Source of the DNA: an uncultured Mycolicibacterium sp.
GTDB lineage: Bacteria > Actinomycetota > Actinomycetes > Mycobacteriales > Mycobacteriaceae
DNA: 26,490 nucleotides
Reading direction: 5' to 3'
Assembly: GCF_937941905.1 (NCBI RefSeq)
Contig: NZ_CALDGS010000005.1
Span: 1 to 26,490, forward strand
Position 1 is the first letter of the stretch. The number at the start of each line of letters is the position of its first letter. Of the stretch, positions 6,942 to 13,906 are shown piece by piece. The notes under the pieces were generated by a model that made no database searches, was not told where the DNA came from, and saw only the letters and a program-made list of their open reading frames with translations. Made by a program: the position numbers and the translations under genes.

Positions 6942-7436
6942 GTGAGTATCGAACCCCGCGCGACCGCCGACCTGGTCGACGAGATCGGTCCGTCGGTCCG
7001 CAGCTGTGATCTGCAGTTCCACCAGTACGGGGGCCGCACCCGGTTCGCCGGGCCGATCAGCACCGTGCGCTGCTTCCAGGACAACGCGCTGCTCAAGTCG
7101 GTGCTGAGCGAGCCCGGCAACGGCGGGGTGCTCGTGATCGACGGCGGCGGCTCGCTGCACACCGCGCTGGTCGGCGACGTGATCGCCGAGCTGGCCCGCA
7201 GCAACGGCTGGGCCGGGCTGATCGTCAACGGCGCGGTGCGCGACGCGGCGACGCTGCGCACCCTCGACATCGGGATCAAGGCGCTGGGCACCAATCCGCG
7301 CAAGAGCACCAAGACCGGCGCGGGCCAGCGCGACGTCGCCGTCGAGTTCGGTGGGGTGACGTTCGTGCCCGGCGAGATCGCCTACTCCGACGAGGACGGC
7401 ATCGTCGTCGTCGCCCCCACCGCCCCCGGCAGTTAG
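6942..7436 (+). CDS. rraA: RraA-family protein (annotated MenG in the past)
   Basis: The product is 164 aa, nearly collinear with M. tuberculosis Rv3853. The central GGGSLHTALVGDVIAELA and the IVNGAVRDAA segment carry the RraA/HMG-aldolase-like fold signature, in which G, R and D (here NGAVRD) line the cleft. Proteins of this family were misnamed MenG; in E. coli RraA binds RNase E and inhibits it, and others are aldolases or decarboxylases. Crystal structure work on the M. tuberculosis protein found no methyltransferase site. GTG 6942 is preferred over a TTG two codons upstream because of the -10 spacing and the match to the recalled N-terminus. The stop codon overlaps the ethA stop by 3 nt in convergent orientation (TTAG), so the two transcripts must overlap. 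Confidence 0.9.
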   Translation: MSIEPRATADLVDEIGPSVRSCDLQFHQYGGRTRFAGPISTVRCFQDNALLKSVLSEPGNGGVLVIDGGGSLHTALVGDVIAELARSNGWAGLIVNGAVRDAATLRTLDIGIKALGTNPRKSTKTGAGQRDVAVEFGGVTFVPGEIAYSDEDGIVVVAPTAPGS

Positions 7437-8908
7437 GCTCCCGCGACGACGGCCGCGCGGCGCCTGCCGAACTGCAGGCCCTCGTCGTCGACCTTGCCGT
7501 AGCGGATGAGCCGCAGGTCGAACAGGTAGTTCTGCTTGAGCCGCCACGGGGTGCGCTCCCCGGCCTTGGGCAGCCAGTCCAGGGCGCGCCGCACGTAGCC
7601 CGGGGTGAAGTCCAGCAGCGGTCGTTCGGCGACGGTGTCGCCCGGGTGCTGCGGCTCGACCGTGTCGTAGCCGTGCTCGTCCATGAAATTCAGAATGCGG
7701 CAGACGAATTCACTCACCAGGTCGGCCTTGAGCGTCCACGAGGCGTTGGTGTAGCCGATGGTGAAGGCCAGGTTCGGCAGCCCGGACAGCATCATGCCCT
7801 TGTAGGCCATCAGGTCGGCCAGCCGCACCGGTTCGCCGTTGCGGCTGATCTCCGCGCCGCCGAACAGCTGCAGGTTCAAACCCGTTGCGGTGACGATGAT
7901 GTCGGCCTTCAGTTCGGTGCCGGAGGCCAGCCGGATGCCGTCGGCGGTGAACGTCTCGATGGTGTCGGTGACGACGTCGGCCCGGCCCTGGCGGATCACC
8001 TTGAACAGGTCGCCGTCCGGCGCCAGGCACAGCCGCTCGTCCCACGGGTTGTAGCGCGGCCCGAAGTGCTTGTCCACGTCGAAGCCCGGGGGCAGCCGGC
8101 GCGCCGCCATGGTCATCAGCGTCTTGCGCATGTAGTTGGGGAAGCGGCGGCTGAGCTGGTAGATCATCGACTGGTACAGGATGCTCTTCCACCGGATGGC
8201 CACCGCGGCGGCCTTGGGCGGCAACAGTTTCTGCGCCCGGACGGCGAACGGGTCGACCAGCGGCAGGGTGCCGATGTAGGTCGGCGAGCGCTGCAGCATC
8301 GTGACGTGCCCGGCACCGGAGTTCGCCAGCGCCGGCAACAGGGTGATGGCGGTGGCGCCGCTGCCGATGACGACGATCCGCTTGCCCCGGTAGTCGAGGT
8401 CCTCCGGCCAGTGCTGCGGGTGCACGATCGTGCCGGTGAAGTCGTCGTAGCCGGGGAACTCCGGCAGGTAACCCTCGTCGTAGTTGTAGTAGCCGCTGCA
8501 GGCGAACAGGAACGAGCAGGTCAGCTCGATCTCCTCGCCGTCACGGTCCACCCGTACCGTCCACTTGCCGTCCGCGTCGGACCAGTCCGCCGCCAGCACC
8601 CGGTGGCGGTAGCGGATGTGCCGGTCGATGCCGAACTCGGCGGCGGTCTCCTTGAGGTAGGCCAGGATCGACGGGCCGTCGGCGATGGCCTTCGGGTCGG
8701 TCCACGGCTTGAACCGGAACCCGAGCGTGAACATGTCGGAGTCCGACCGGATTCCCGGGTAGCGGAACAGATCCCAGGTGCCGCCGAGGCTGTCGCGGCG
8801 CTCCAGGATCGCGTAGCGCTTGCCCGGGCAGCGCTGCTGCAGATGCCAGGCCGCGCTGATGCCGGAGATGCCGGCGCCGACGATCACGACGTCGAGGTGC
8901 TCAGTCAT
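7433..8908 (-). CDS. ethA: EthA-like Baeyer-Villiger monooxygenase
   Basis: The product is 491 aa; M. tuberculosis EthA is 489 aa and matches along the whole length from memory. The FAD Rossmann motif GAGISG is at 11-16, the Baeyer-Villiger fingerprint F-x-G-x3-H-x3-W-P is at 157-168 (FTGTIVHPQHWP) and the NADPH motif GSGATA is at 182-187. The enzyme is an FAD/NADPH monooxygenase that inserts oxygen beside ketones and S-oxidises thioamides; in M. tuberculosis it activates the prodrug ethionamide. Its natural substrate is unsettled, though links to cell-wall lipid or ketone turnover have been proposed. It is divergent from ethR with operator repeats between. ATG 8908 lies 7 nt after a -10 element, so the mRNA is probably leaderless. 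Confidence 0.95.
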   Translation of the reverse strand: MTEHLDVVIVGAGISGISAAWHLQQRCPGKRYAILERRDSLGGTWDLFRYPGIRSDSDMFTLGFRFKPWTDPKAIADGPSILAYLKETAAEFGIDRHIRYRHRVLAADWSDADGKWTVRVDRDGEEIELTCSFLFACSGYYNYDEGYLPEFPGYDDFTGTIVHPQHWPEDLDYRGKRIVVIGSGATAITLLPALANSGAGHVTMLQRSPTYIGTLPLVDPFAVRAQKLLPPKAAAVAIRWKSILYQSMIYQLSRRFPNYMRKTLMTMAARRLPPGFDVDKHFGPRYNPWDERLCLAPDGDLFKVIRQGRADVVTDTIETFTADGIRLASGTELKADIIVTATGLNLQLFGGAEISRNGEPVRLADLMAYKGMMLSGLPNLAFTIGYTNASWTLKADLVSEFVCRILNFMDEHGYDTVEPQHPGDTVAERPLLDFTPGYVRRALDWLPKAGERTPWRLKQNYLFDLRLIRYGKVDDEGLQFGRRRAAVVAGA

Positions 8909-8915
8909 GCGCCCA

Positions 8916-8944
8916 AGTATTCAACACGGTGTTGAGTTGGTCAA
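8916..8944 (-). promoter_or_regulatory. ethA promoter
   Basis: Read on the minus strand: -35 TTGACC (8944-8939), a 17-bp spacer and -10 AATACT (8921-8916), then 7 nt to ATG 8908. Operator copy 1 fills the spacer and copy 2 overlaps the -35, so repressor binding would block polymerase. Confidence 0.7.
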
Positions 8945-8975
8945 CAGTGTGTTGAGAATTTCGACGCGGTGTAAA
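8921..8975. promoter_or_regulatory. Three-copy EthR operator, 20-bp period
   Basis: Copy 1 (8921-8935) is TCAACACGGTGTTGA, a perfect palindrome about its central base. Copy 2 (8941-8955) is TCAACAGTGTGTTGA, with 6-bp arms. Copy 3 (8961-8975) is TCGACGCGGTGTAAA, 11 of 15 identical to copy 1. The copies start exactly 20 bp apart, about two helical turns, so bound dimers would lie on one face. M. tuberculosis EthR binds its ~55-bp ethA-ethR operator cooperatively as several dimers, which fits. Copy 3 overlaps the ethR -10, allowing autorepression. Confidence 0.75.
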
Positions 8976-8977
8976 GT
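8972..8977 (+). promoter_or_regulatory. ethR -10 element
   Basis: TAAAGT (TANNNT pattern) ends 8 nt before GTG 8986, so the transcript is probably leaderless or nearly so. No RBS is present. It overlaps operator copy 3. Confidence 0.55.
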
Positions 8978-8985
8978 GGCTGCTC

Positions 8986-9627
8986 GTGACCACCGCCAGC
9001 CAGCCCCGGGCCGCCCGCGGCCGCCGCTCCTCCCGCCCGACGGGGGACGACCGGGAGCAGGCGATCCTGGCGACGATGGCCCGCCTGCTCGAGCAGCGGT
9101 CCTACCGTGAGATCTCCGTCGACGACCTGGCCCGCGGCGCGGGACTGTCCCGGCCGACCTTCTACTTCTACTTCCGCTCCAAGGAGGCGGTGCTCGTCTC
9201 GCTGATCGAGCCGCTGGTCGAGCGGCTCACCGCCCGGTTCGACGAGGTGGCCGAGCGGCTGGCCGACGATCCCCGCGCGGTGGTGCACGAGGGCATCAAG
9301 GCGTTCTTCACCGCGTTCAACGCCAACCGCGCGATCGCGCGGGCCGGCACCGAGTCGCTGGCCACCAGCGCGGAGGTGCGCGCGGTGTGGTCGGGGTTCA
9401 TGCAGCGCTGGATCGAGGCGACCGCGGCGGTGATCGAGGCCGAACGGGCCCGCGGCGCCGCCCCGGTCACCGTGCCGGCCCACGACCTGGCCACCGCGCT
9501 GAACCAGATGAACGAGCGCACCATGATGGCGGTGCTGACCGGCGAGACCCCGGCCGTGCCGGAGGACGAACTCGTCGAGACCCTCACCCACATCTGGGTG
9601 AGCGCGATCTACGGCCCCGGCGCCTGA
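8986..9627 (+). CDS. ethR: EthR, TetR-family repressor of ethA
   Basis: The product is 213 aa; M. tuberculosis EthR is 216 aa. A basic N-terminal arm (RGRRSSRPTGDDRE) precedes the TetR helix-turn-helix, whose core is ISVDDLARGAGLSRPTFYFY (about residues 45-64). The rest is the ligand-binding and dimerisation domain; MNERTMMAVLTGE and THIWVSAIYG near the end match EthR. EthR represses ethA and its release by lipophilic ligands raises EthA activity. It is divergent from ethA, with three operator-like repeats between, as in M. tuberculosis. The ligand is unknown, although the pocket is known to be long and hydrophobic. GTG 8986 is favoured by the -10 spacing. A hairpin starts 10 nt after the stop. 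Confidence 0.94.
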   Translation: MTTASQPRAARGRRSSRPTGDDREQAILATMARLLEQRSYREISVDDLARGAGLSRPTFYFYFRSKEAVLVSLIEPLVERLTARFDEVAERLADDPRAVVHEGIKAFFTAFNANRAIARAGTESLATSAEVRAVWSGFMQRWIEATAAVIEAERARGAAPVTVPAHDLATALNQMNERTMMAVLTGETPAVPEDELVETLTHIWVSAIYGPGA

Positions 9628-9637
9628 CCCCGAAATG

Positions 9638-9707
9638 CCGAACGTGAGCCTGCGCGGATCTGCTTGCCGGGGGGACTGGACGCAATGGCGCGCAGGCTCA
9701 CGTTCGG
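9638..9707. terminator. Bidirectional hairpin, AACGTGAGCC family, copy 2
   Basis: The arms 9638-9656 and 9689-9707 are perfectly complementary over 19 bp (left arm CCGAACGTGAGCCTGCGCG) around a 32-nt loop. It lies between the convergent stops of ethR (9627) and the APC permease gene (9723). There is no U-tract on either side, as usual in mycobacteria. The arm is the same sequence as in copies 1 and 3, whereas the loop is unrelated. Confidence 0.8.
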
Positions 9708-9722
9708 AGTCCTGGCGAGGGG

Positions 9723-11168
9723 TCAGCCGACCCCCTCGAGCATGTCGGTCTCGGTGCGGCCGATGTTGGCCTTCACCTGCGGATCCCGCCGGACCCGGTA
9801 GGCGTACCAGCCGTAGGCGGCCAGCATCGAGACGACGAACAGGTACGGGATGAGGTTGAGCGGCCAGGGCGGCACCGGGTAGACGTTGGCGAAGAACACG
9901 TAGGCCATCGCCACCACCGCCACCGTGGCGCACACCCACACCAGCCGGTTGGGCATCCGCTCGCGGCGGGTGTAGCGCACACACGCGATCGCGACCAGGG
10001 CGTAGGCCACCATGTAGCCGTAGGTGCCGTAGGTGTCGACGCGCACCACGACGTCCATCGGGTCCACCCCGCCGACGACGAACAGCAGCACGTCGAGCAG
10101 GATCGCGGCCGGCCCGGCGATGAGCAGCACCCGGTGCGGGGTGAGGTGGCGTTCGTGGGTGAACCCGAACCGCTCGGGCACCACGCCCTCCTTGCCCATC
10201 ACGTAGACGATGCGGCCGACCACGTTGAGCGGGGCGACCACCACCGCGAAGAACGAGGCACCCACCCCGAAGATCAGGATCGGCGCGAACCAGCCCGGCA
10301 TGCCGATCAGGTTGGCGATGTCCTCGAGCGGGTTGGCGCTTTCGGCGAGATCGTCACCGAGCACGGCGATCTGGGTGTAGGCGGCCAGCACGTACAGCAC
10401 GCCGACGATCAGCGCGCTCCACATGATCGCGCGCGGGATCGCAGTGTAGGGGTCACGGGCCTCGCGGCCGAGCGCGTCGGCCGAGGAGAACCCGACGAAC
10501 CCGAGGATGCCGAGCACCATGCCCGCGGCCACGCCCTGCAGCGGCGCCCCTTCCAGGGTGAACTGGCTTGGATCCCAGGCGCTTTCACCGGCCCAGGCGA
10601 GCGCCAGGATGAGCAGGGTGGTGATGATGGCCACCGAGATCAGTTCCAGCACCAGCGAGACCCGGGCCGAGAGCCGGATGCCGCGGATGGTGAACAGGGT
10701 CGCCAGCCCGCCGAGCACCACGGCCAGCACCACCTGCCAGGCCAGCCCCTGGGCGGGGATCCCGATGAGCGTCAGGAACTGTGCGGCGTAGGCGACCGCG
10801 CCGCCGAGCGAGCCGGCCGCGATCCCGAAGCAGCCGATGAGCAGCGCCACCCCGGCCAGGTAGGCGCCGGTGGGGCCGATGCCCTTGGCCACGTAGGTGT
10901 ACAGCGACCCGGCCGAGGCGTTTCGCCGGGCGAACACCACGACGCAGTAGCCCACGCACAGGATGACCAGGGTGGCCAGGGCGAACGACAGCACGGTGCC
11001 GTTGCCGGCGGTGGCGAAGATCGCCGCGGCGGTGAAGGCGATGACGGCGCTGGGCGCGATGTTGGCGATGGCCTGCGCGGCCAGCTCCGGCCCGGTCATC
11101 ACGCCGCGCCGCAGACCGGCGTCGACCGGCTTGCCGCCGGTGCCGGACGAGGTTGACATCGTCGACAT
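9723..11168 (-). CDS. APC-family amino acid/amine permease
   Basis: The product is 481 aa with about 12 transmembrane helices, the usual size for the amino acid-polyamine-organocation family. Helix 1 carries the NIAPSAVIAF segment where APC proteins unwind to bind substrate, and GFVGFSSADALGREARDPYTAIPRA (given only as a region, about residues 225-250) is the characteristic loop around helix 6-7. The start is ATG 11168, with GGAG shortly before it. It begins 12 bp after the dehydrogenase gene and is surely cotranscribed. Pairing with an alcohol dehydrogenase and a PucR-type regulator suggests uptake of an amino acid, amine or amino alcohol that is then oxidised; the substrate cannot be read from the sequence. 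Confidence 0.88.
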   Translation of the reverse strand: MSTMSTSSGTGGKPVDAGLRRGVMTGPELAAQAIANIAPSAVIAFTAAAIFATAGNGTVLSFALATLVILCVGYCVVVFARRNASAGSLYTYVAKGIGPTGAYLAGVALLIGCFGIAAGSLGGAVAYAAQFLTLIGIPAQGLAWQVVLAVVLGGLATLFTIRGIRLSARVSLVLELISVAIITTLLILALAWAGESAWDPSQFTLEGAPLQGVAAGMVLGILGFVGFSSADALGREARDPYTAIPRAIMWSALIVGVLYVLAAYTQIAVLGDDLAESANPLEDIANLIGMPGWFAPILIFGVGASFFAVVVAPLNVVGRIVYVMGKEGVVPERFGFTHERHLTPHRVLLIAGPAAILLDVLLFVVGGVDPMDVVVRVDTYGTYGYMVAYALVAIACVRYTRRERMPNRLVWVCATVAVVAMAYVFFANVYPVPPWPLNLIPYLFVVSMLAAYGWYAYRVRRDPQVKANIGRTETDMLEGVG

Positions 11169-11180
11169 GGTTTCTCCGGA

Positions 11181-12278
11181 TCAGGGAATGAGCAGGGTTC
11201 GCAGCGCGCCGCCGGACTCGAGCTGATCGAGCGCGTCGGCGGCCTCGTCGAGCGGGCGGCGGGCCGAGATCAGCGGGTCGAGCTTGAGCTGGCCGTCCAT
11301 GTAGCGGTCGACGAAGGCCGGGATGTCGATGGACGGGCGCACCGAGCCGTAGTTGGAGCCCAGGATGCGCTGGTCGGCCTCGGCGAGCACGAGCGGCTCG
11401 AAGCTGGCCTTGGCCCCGGTCGGGGGCAGGCCGACGACGACCGCGGCCCCGCCCAGGCCGAGCATCCGGATGGCCTGCTCGGTGGTGGTGGTCCGGCCGA
11501 TCGCGTCGAAGGCGTAGTCCACCCCGTCGCCGATGAGGTCGAACAGCTGCTCGACCGGGTCGCCCGCGGAGGCGTCGATGCGGTCGGTGGCGCCGAACTG
11601 CAACGCCAGCTGGGTCTTGTCGGGCAGCACGTCGATGGCGATGATGCGCTCCGCCCCGGCGAGTTTCGCGCCCTGCACCACGTTGAGCCCGACGCCGCCG
11701 CAGCCGATGACCGCGACGGTGGAGCCGGGTTCGACGGCGGCGGTGTTGAGCACCGCGCCCACCCCCGTGGCGACCGCGCAGCCGACCACCGCGATGACGT
11801 CCAGCGGCGCGTCGTCGCGCACCTTCACCGCGCCGGAGGCCGGCACGATCACCTCCTCGGCGAACGAGGACACGCCCAGGTAGTGGTGCAGGGTCTCGCC
11901 CCGGTAGGACAGCCGGGAGGTGCCGTCGAACAGCACACCCTCGGGCGCGACCTGGGTGGCCACCTTCTGGCAGCGGGCCTCGTGACCGGACCGGCAGTAG
12001 CGGCACTCGCCGCAGGGCGGCACCCAGCTGAGCACCACGTGGTCGCCCACCGCCAGCGAGGTCACCCCCTCGCCGAGCTCGACCACCACGCCGGAGCCCT
12101 CGTGGCCCATCACCAGCGGCGCGGGCGCGTCCCACTCGCCGCGCTTGACGTGCAGGTCGGAGTGGCAGACGCCGGCCGCGGCGATCTTCACCCGGACCTC
12201 GCCCGGCTTCGGGCCGGCGAGGTCGACGTCGGCGACTTCCAGGGGTGTCTGGGCGTCCCGGAAGACGACAGCTTTCAT
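11181..12278 (-). CDS. Zinc-dependent alcohol dehydrogenase (MDR)
   Basis: The product is 365 aa. Catalytic zinc ligands C38 (GVCHSD), H59 with E60 (GHEG) and the Cys of the later VVGCAVATG segment match the class I/III pattern. The structural zinc site is C89, C92, C95 and C103. The NAD Rossmann motif is GCGGVG, followed by an Asp (AIDVLPDK) at the end of strand 2, which favours NAD over NADP. The length and extended catalytic-domain loop (residues ~110-140) resemble the NDMA-dependent and class III actinobacterial alcohol dehydrogenases. The start is ATG 12278 with GAAGGA at a good distance; a GTG one codon earlier is less well spaced. First gene of the operon with the APC permease. Role: oxidation of an alcohol, possibly an amino alcohol, to the aldehyde. 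No aldehyde dehydrogenase is nearby. Confidence 0.9.
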   Translation of the reverse strand: MKAVVFRDAQTPLEVADVDLAGPKPGEVRVKIAAAGVCHSDLHVKRGEWDAPAPLVMGHEGSGVVVELGEGVTSLAVGDHVVLSWVPPCGECRYCRSGHEARCQKVATQVAPEGVLFDGTSRLSYRGETLHHYLGVSSFAEEVIVPASGAVKVRDDAPLDVIAVVGCAVATGVGAVLNTAAVEPGSTVAVIGCGGVGLNVVQGAKLAGAERIIAIDVLPDKTQLALQFGATDRIDASAGDPVEQLFDLIGDGVDYAFDAIGRTTTTEQAIRMLGLGGAAVVVGLPPTGAKASFEPLVLAEADQRILGSNYGSVRPSIDIPAFVDRYMDGQLKLDPLISARRPLDEAADALDQLESGGALRTLLIP

Positions 12279-12321
12279 CACAGTCCTTCGCAGATGGGCG
12301 TTATCGGGTTACGAGCCACGG

Positions 12322-12350
12322 ATCGTAAGGACATTTGTGCCGTTCGTCAC
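12322..12350 (-). promoter_or_regulatory. Possible promoter of the dehydrogenase-permease operon
   Basis: Minus-strand GTGACG (12350-12345) and TACGAT (12327-12322) are 17 bp apart. The leader would be about 35-40 nt and include the GAAGGA RBS. Confidence 0.45.
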
Positions 12351-12354
12351 TGCG

Positions 12355-12390
12355 AAAGTTTGTGATTGAATGGCCCTGAATTCACACTTT
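12355..12390. promoter_or_regulatory. Inverted repeat, candidate operator of the PucR-type regulator
   Basis: AAAGTTTGTGA (12355-12365) is mirrored by TCACACTTT (12382-12390), with a 2-nt difference in one arm and 16 nt between. It lies between the two divergent start sites, just upstream of the regulator -10. Position and symmetry suggest an operator; binding is not shown. Confidence 0.4.
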
Positions 12391-12392
12391 TG

Positions 12393-12398
12393 TACACT
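12393..12398 (+). promoter_or_regulatory. -10 element of the PucR-type gene, leaderless
   Basis: TACACT (TANNNT) ends 7 nt before ATG 12406, the usual distance for a leaderless mycobacterial transcript. This decides the start: an in-frame ATG at 12370 would lie upstream of the promoter element. Confidence 0.6.
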
Positions 12399-12405
12399 CG
12401 CTGCC

Positions 12406-13854
12406 ATGGCGCGGGACCTGAGCTCGATCGCGCGGGTGCTCGACGGGCAGCTGCGCGGCGGCCCGCCGCCGTCGACCCCGGTGGACGCCGCGGTGCACCT
12501 CGAGGAGTTCGCCGTGGTCGGCCATCCGGACTACGCCACGCTCGTCGTCGGCCCACCGGACCGGTTCGTGGCGCAGCTGCGCGCCGGTGCCGAGCGGGCG
12601 GCGGCGCTGGCGCCCGCGGTGCTGGTGAGCGGCCCGCCGCACGACGAGTTGTACGGGCTTGCCGCCGATCTCGGGGTGGGCCTGATCCTGGTGCCCGAGC
12701 CCGACGACCGGCTCGTGCACGCCCGGCTGGTGGCGTTGCTGGCGGCCGATCAGGCGGCCGAGGACCGGCTGGTCACCCTGGGCACCAAGGTGCTCACCCA
12801 GGTGGCCCGCCGGGGCGGGGCGCAGGCGGTGATCGCGCAGCTGGCGCACCGCATCGACGGGTGGGCGGTGCTGCTCGACGTGCACGGTCAGGTGATCACC
12901 ACGGCCGGCTCCGGCGGCCTGCACCTCAAGGACGCGGTGGCGGTGGCCTTCAACCGCCCGGTGCGGGTGCGCCACCCCGGGCTGCAGGTGCACCGGGTGG
13001 GCCAGGGCGAGGATCTCACCGCCTACCTGGTCATCTCGTCGCGGGAGCACTCCACCAGCTACAGCCGCGAGCTGGCCTCGCAGGCCGCCGCGCTGCTCGA
13101 CCTCATCCTGCGCCGCCACGACCACACCGGCACCGAGCGGCTGGGCCGGGAGGTCATGGTGGACACGCTGCTGGCCGGCGGGGCGACCGCGGCGGCGCTG
13201 CTGCGGCGCTGGGGCGTGCACGAGGAGCAGCTGACGGCGTTCGCGCTCAGCGCCCGGTCCAAGTCGGTGGACCCGGAGCGGCTGGCGATCCGCTGGCTCG
13301 ACGAGCTCGGCGCGGTGCACGTGCTGACCGAATCCCACGGCGTGGTCCTGGGTTTCGTCAACGACGACCAGGCCCGCGCACTCGGCGAGCGGGCGCACGT
13401 CCTGGTCGACGAGGCGCGGGCGCCGCTGCGGCTCGGGTTGGGCACCCCGGCCCCCACCGACGCGCTGGAGCGCAGCGCCGCCGAGGCGCGCCAGGCGCAC
13501 GAGACCGCGGTCACCGAGGGCCGGCCGGTGGTGCGCTACTCGGCCCTGCCCACCGTCGACTACGTCCTGAACCGGCTGACCTTTTCCGACAGCAAACGCC
13601 TTGCAGCCGTGTTGGATCCGCTGCGCGGCGCCGACGGCGCGCACGGCGAGCTCACCGAGACGCTGCGGGTGTACCTGGCCGAGCACGGCACCTGGGGGGT
13701 GACCGCGTCCCGGCTGGGCATCCACCGCCAGACGCTGGCCGGCCGGATCCGCCGGATCGAGGACCTCACCGGGCTGTCGATGCGCAGCGCCGACGACCGG
13801 GCCACCGCCTGGCTGGCGCTGCGGGCGCTGGAGGCCACCCGCCCCGCGTCGTGA
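12406..13854 (+). CDS. PucR/CdaR-type transcriptional regulator
   Basis: The product is 482 aa. The N-terminal ~110 residues resemble a PucR-type ligand domain. Residues ~120-270 look GAF-like or helical, the middle (about 275-390) is the CdaR GGDEF-like region, and the C-terminus has the PucR helix-turn-helix (HTH_30): YLAEHGTWGVTASRLGIHRQ followed by TLAGRIRRIEDLTG. Such proteins activate or repress adjacent catabolic genes in response to the substrate. It is divergent from the dehydrogenase-permease operon with an inverted repeat between, so that operon is the likely target. The stop codon (13852-13854) touches the left arm of the hairpin that follows. The domain borders are estimates. Confidence 0.82.
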   Translation: MARDLSSIARVLDGQLRGGPPPSTPVDAAVHLEEFAVVGHPDYATLVVGPPDRFVAQLRAGAERAAALAPAVLVSGPPHDELYGLAADLGVGLILVPEPDDRLVHARLVALLAADQAAEDRLVTLGTKVLTQVARRGGAQAVIAQLAHRIDGWAVLLDVHGQVITTAGSGGLHLKDAVAVAFNRPVRVRHPGLQVHRVGQGEDLTAYLVISSREHSTSYSRELASQAAALLDLILRRHDHTGTERLGREVMVDTLLAGGATAAALLRRWGVHEEQLTAFALSARSKSVDPERLAIRWLDELGAVHVLTESHGVVLGFVNDDQARALGERAHVLVDEARAPLRLGLGTPAPTDALERSAAEARQAHETAVTEGRPVVRYSALPTVDYVLNRLTFSDSKRLAAVLDPLRGADGAHGELTETLRVYLAEHGTWGVTASRLGIHRQTLAGRIRRIEDLTGLSMRSADDRATAWLALRALEATRPAS

Positions 13855-13906
13855 ACGTGCGCTTGTGCGCGGGTTTTTCGCGATTTCCCGCACACAGGCT
13901 CACGTT
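13854..13906. terminator. Bidirectional hairpin, AACGTGAGCC family, copy 3
   Basis: Arms 13854-13873 and 13887-13906 pair over 20 positions with two mismatches and one G:U pair; the loop is 13 nt (13874-13886). The right arm read on the minus strand is AACGTGAGCCTGTGTGCGGG. It lies between convergent genes and contains the TGA stop of the PHP gene (13900-13902), while the left arm begins at the last base of the regulator stop codon. Confidence 0.75.

Noticed and set aside
12361..12386. TGTGA...TCACA pair resembling a CRP site
   Set aside because: The gap is 16 nt rather than the 6 nt needed for a CRP dimer; it is better read as part of the larger inverted repeat between the divergent genes.
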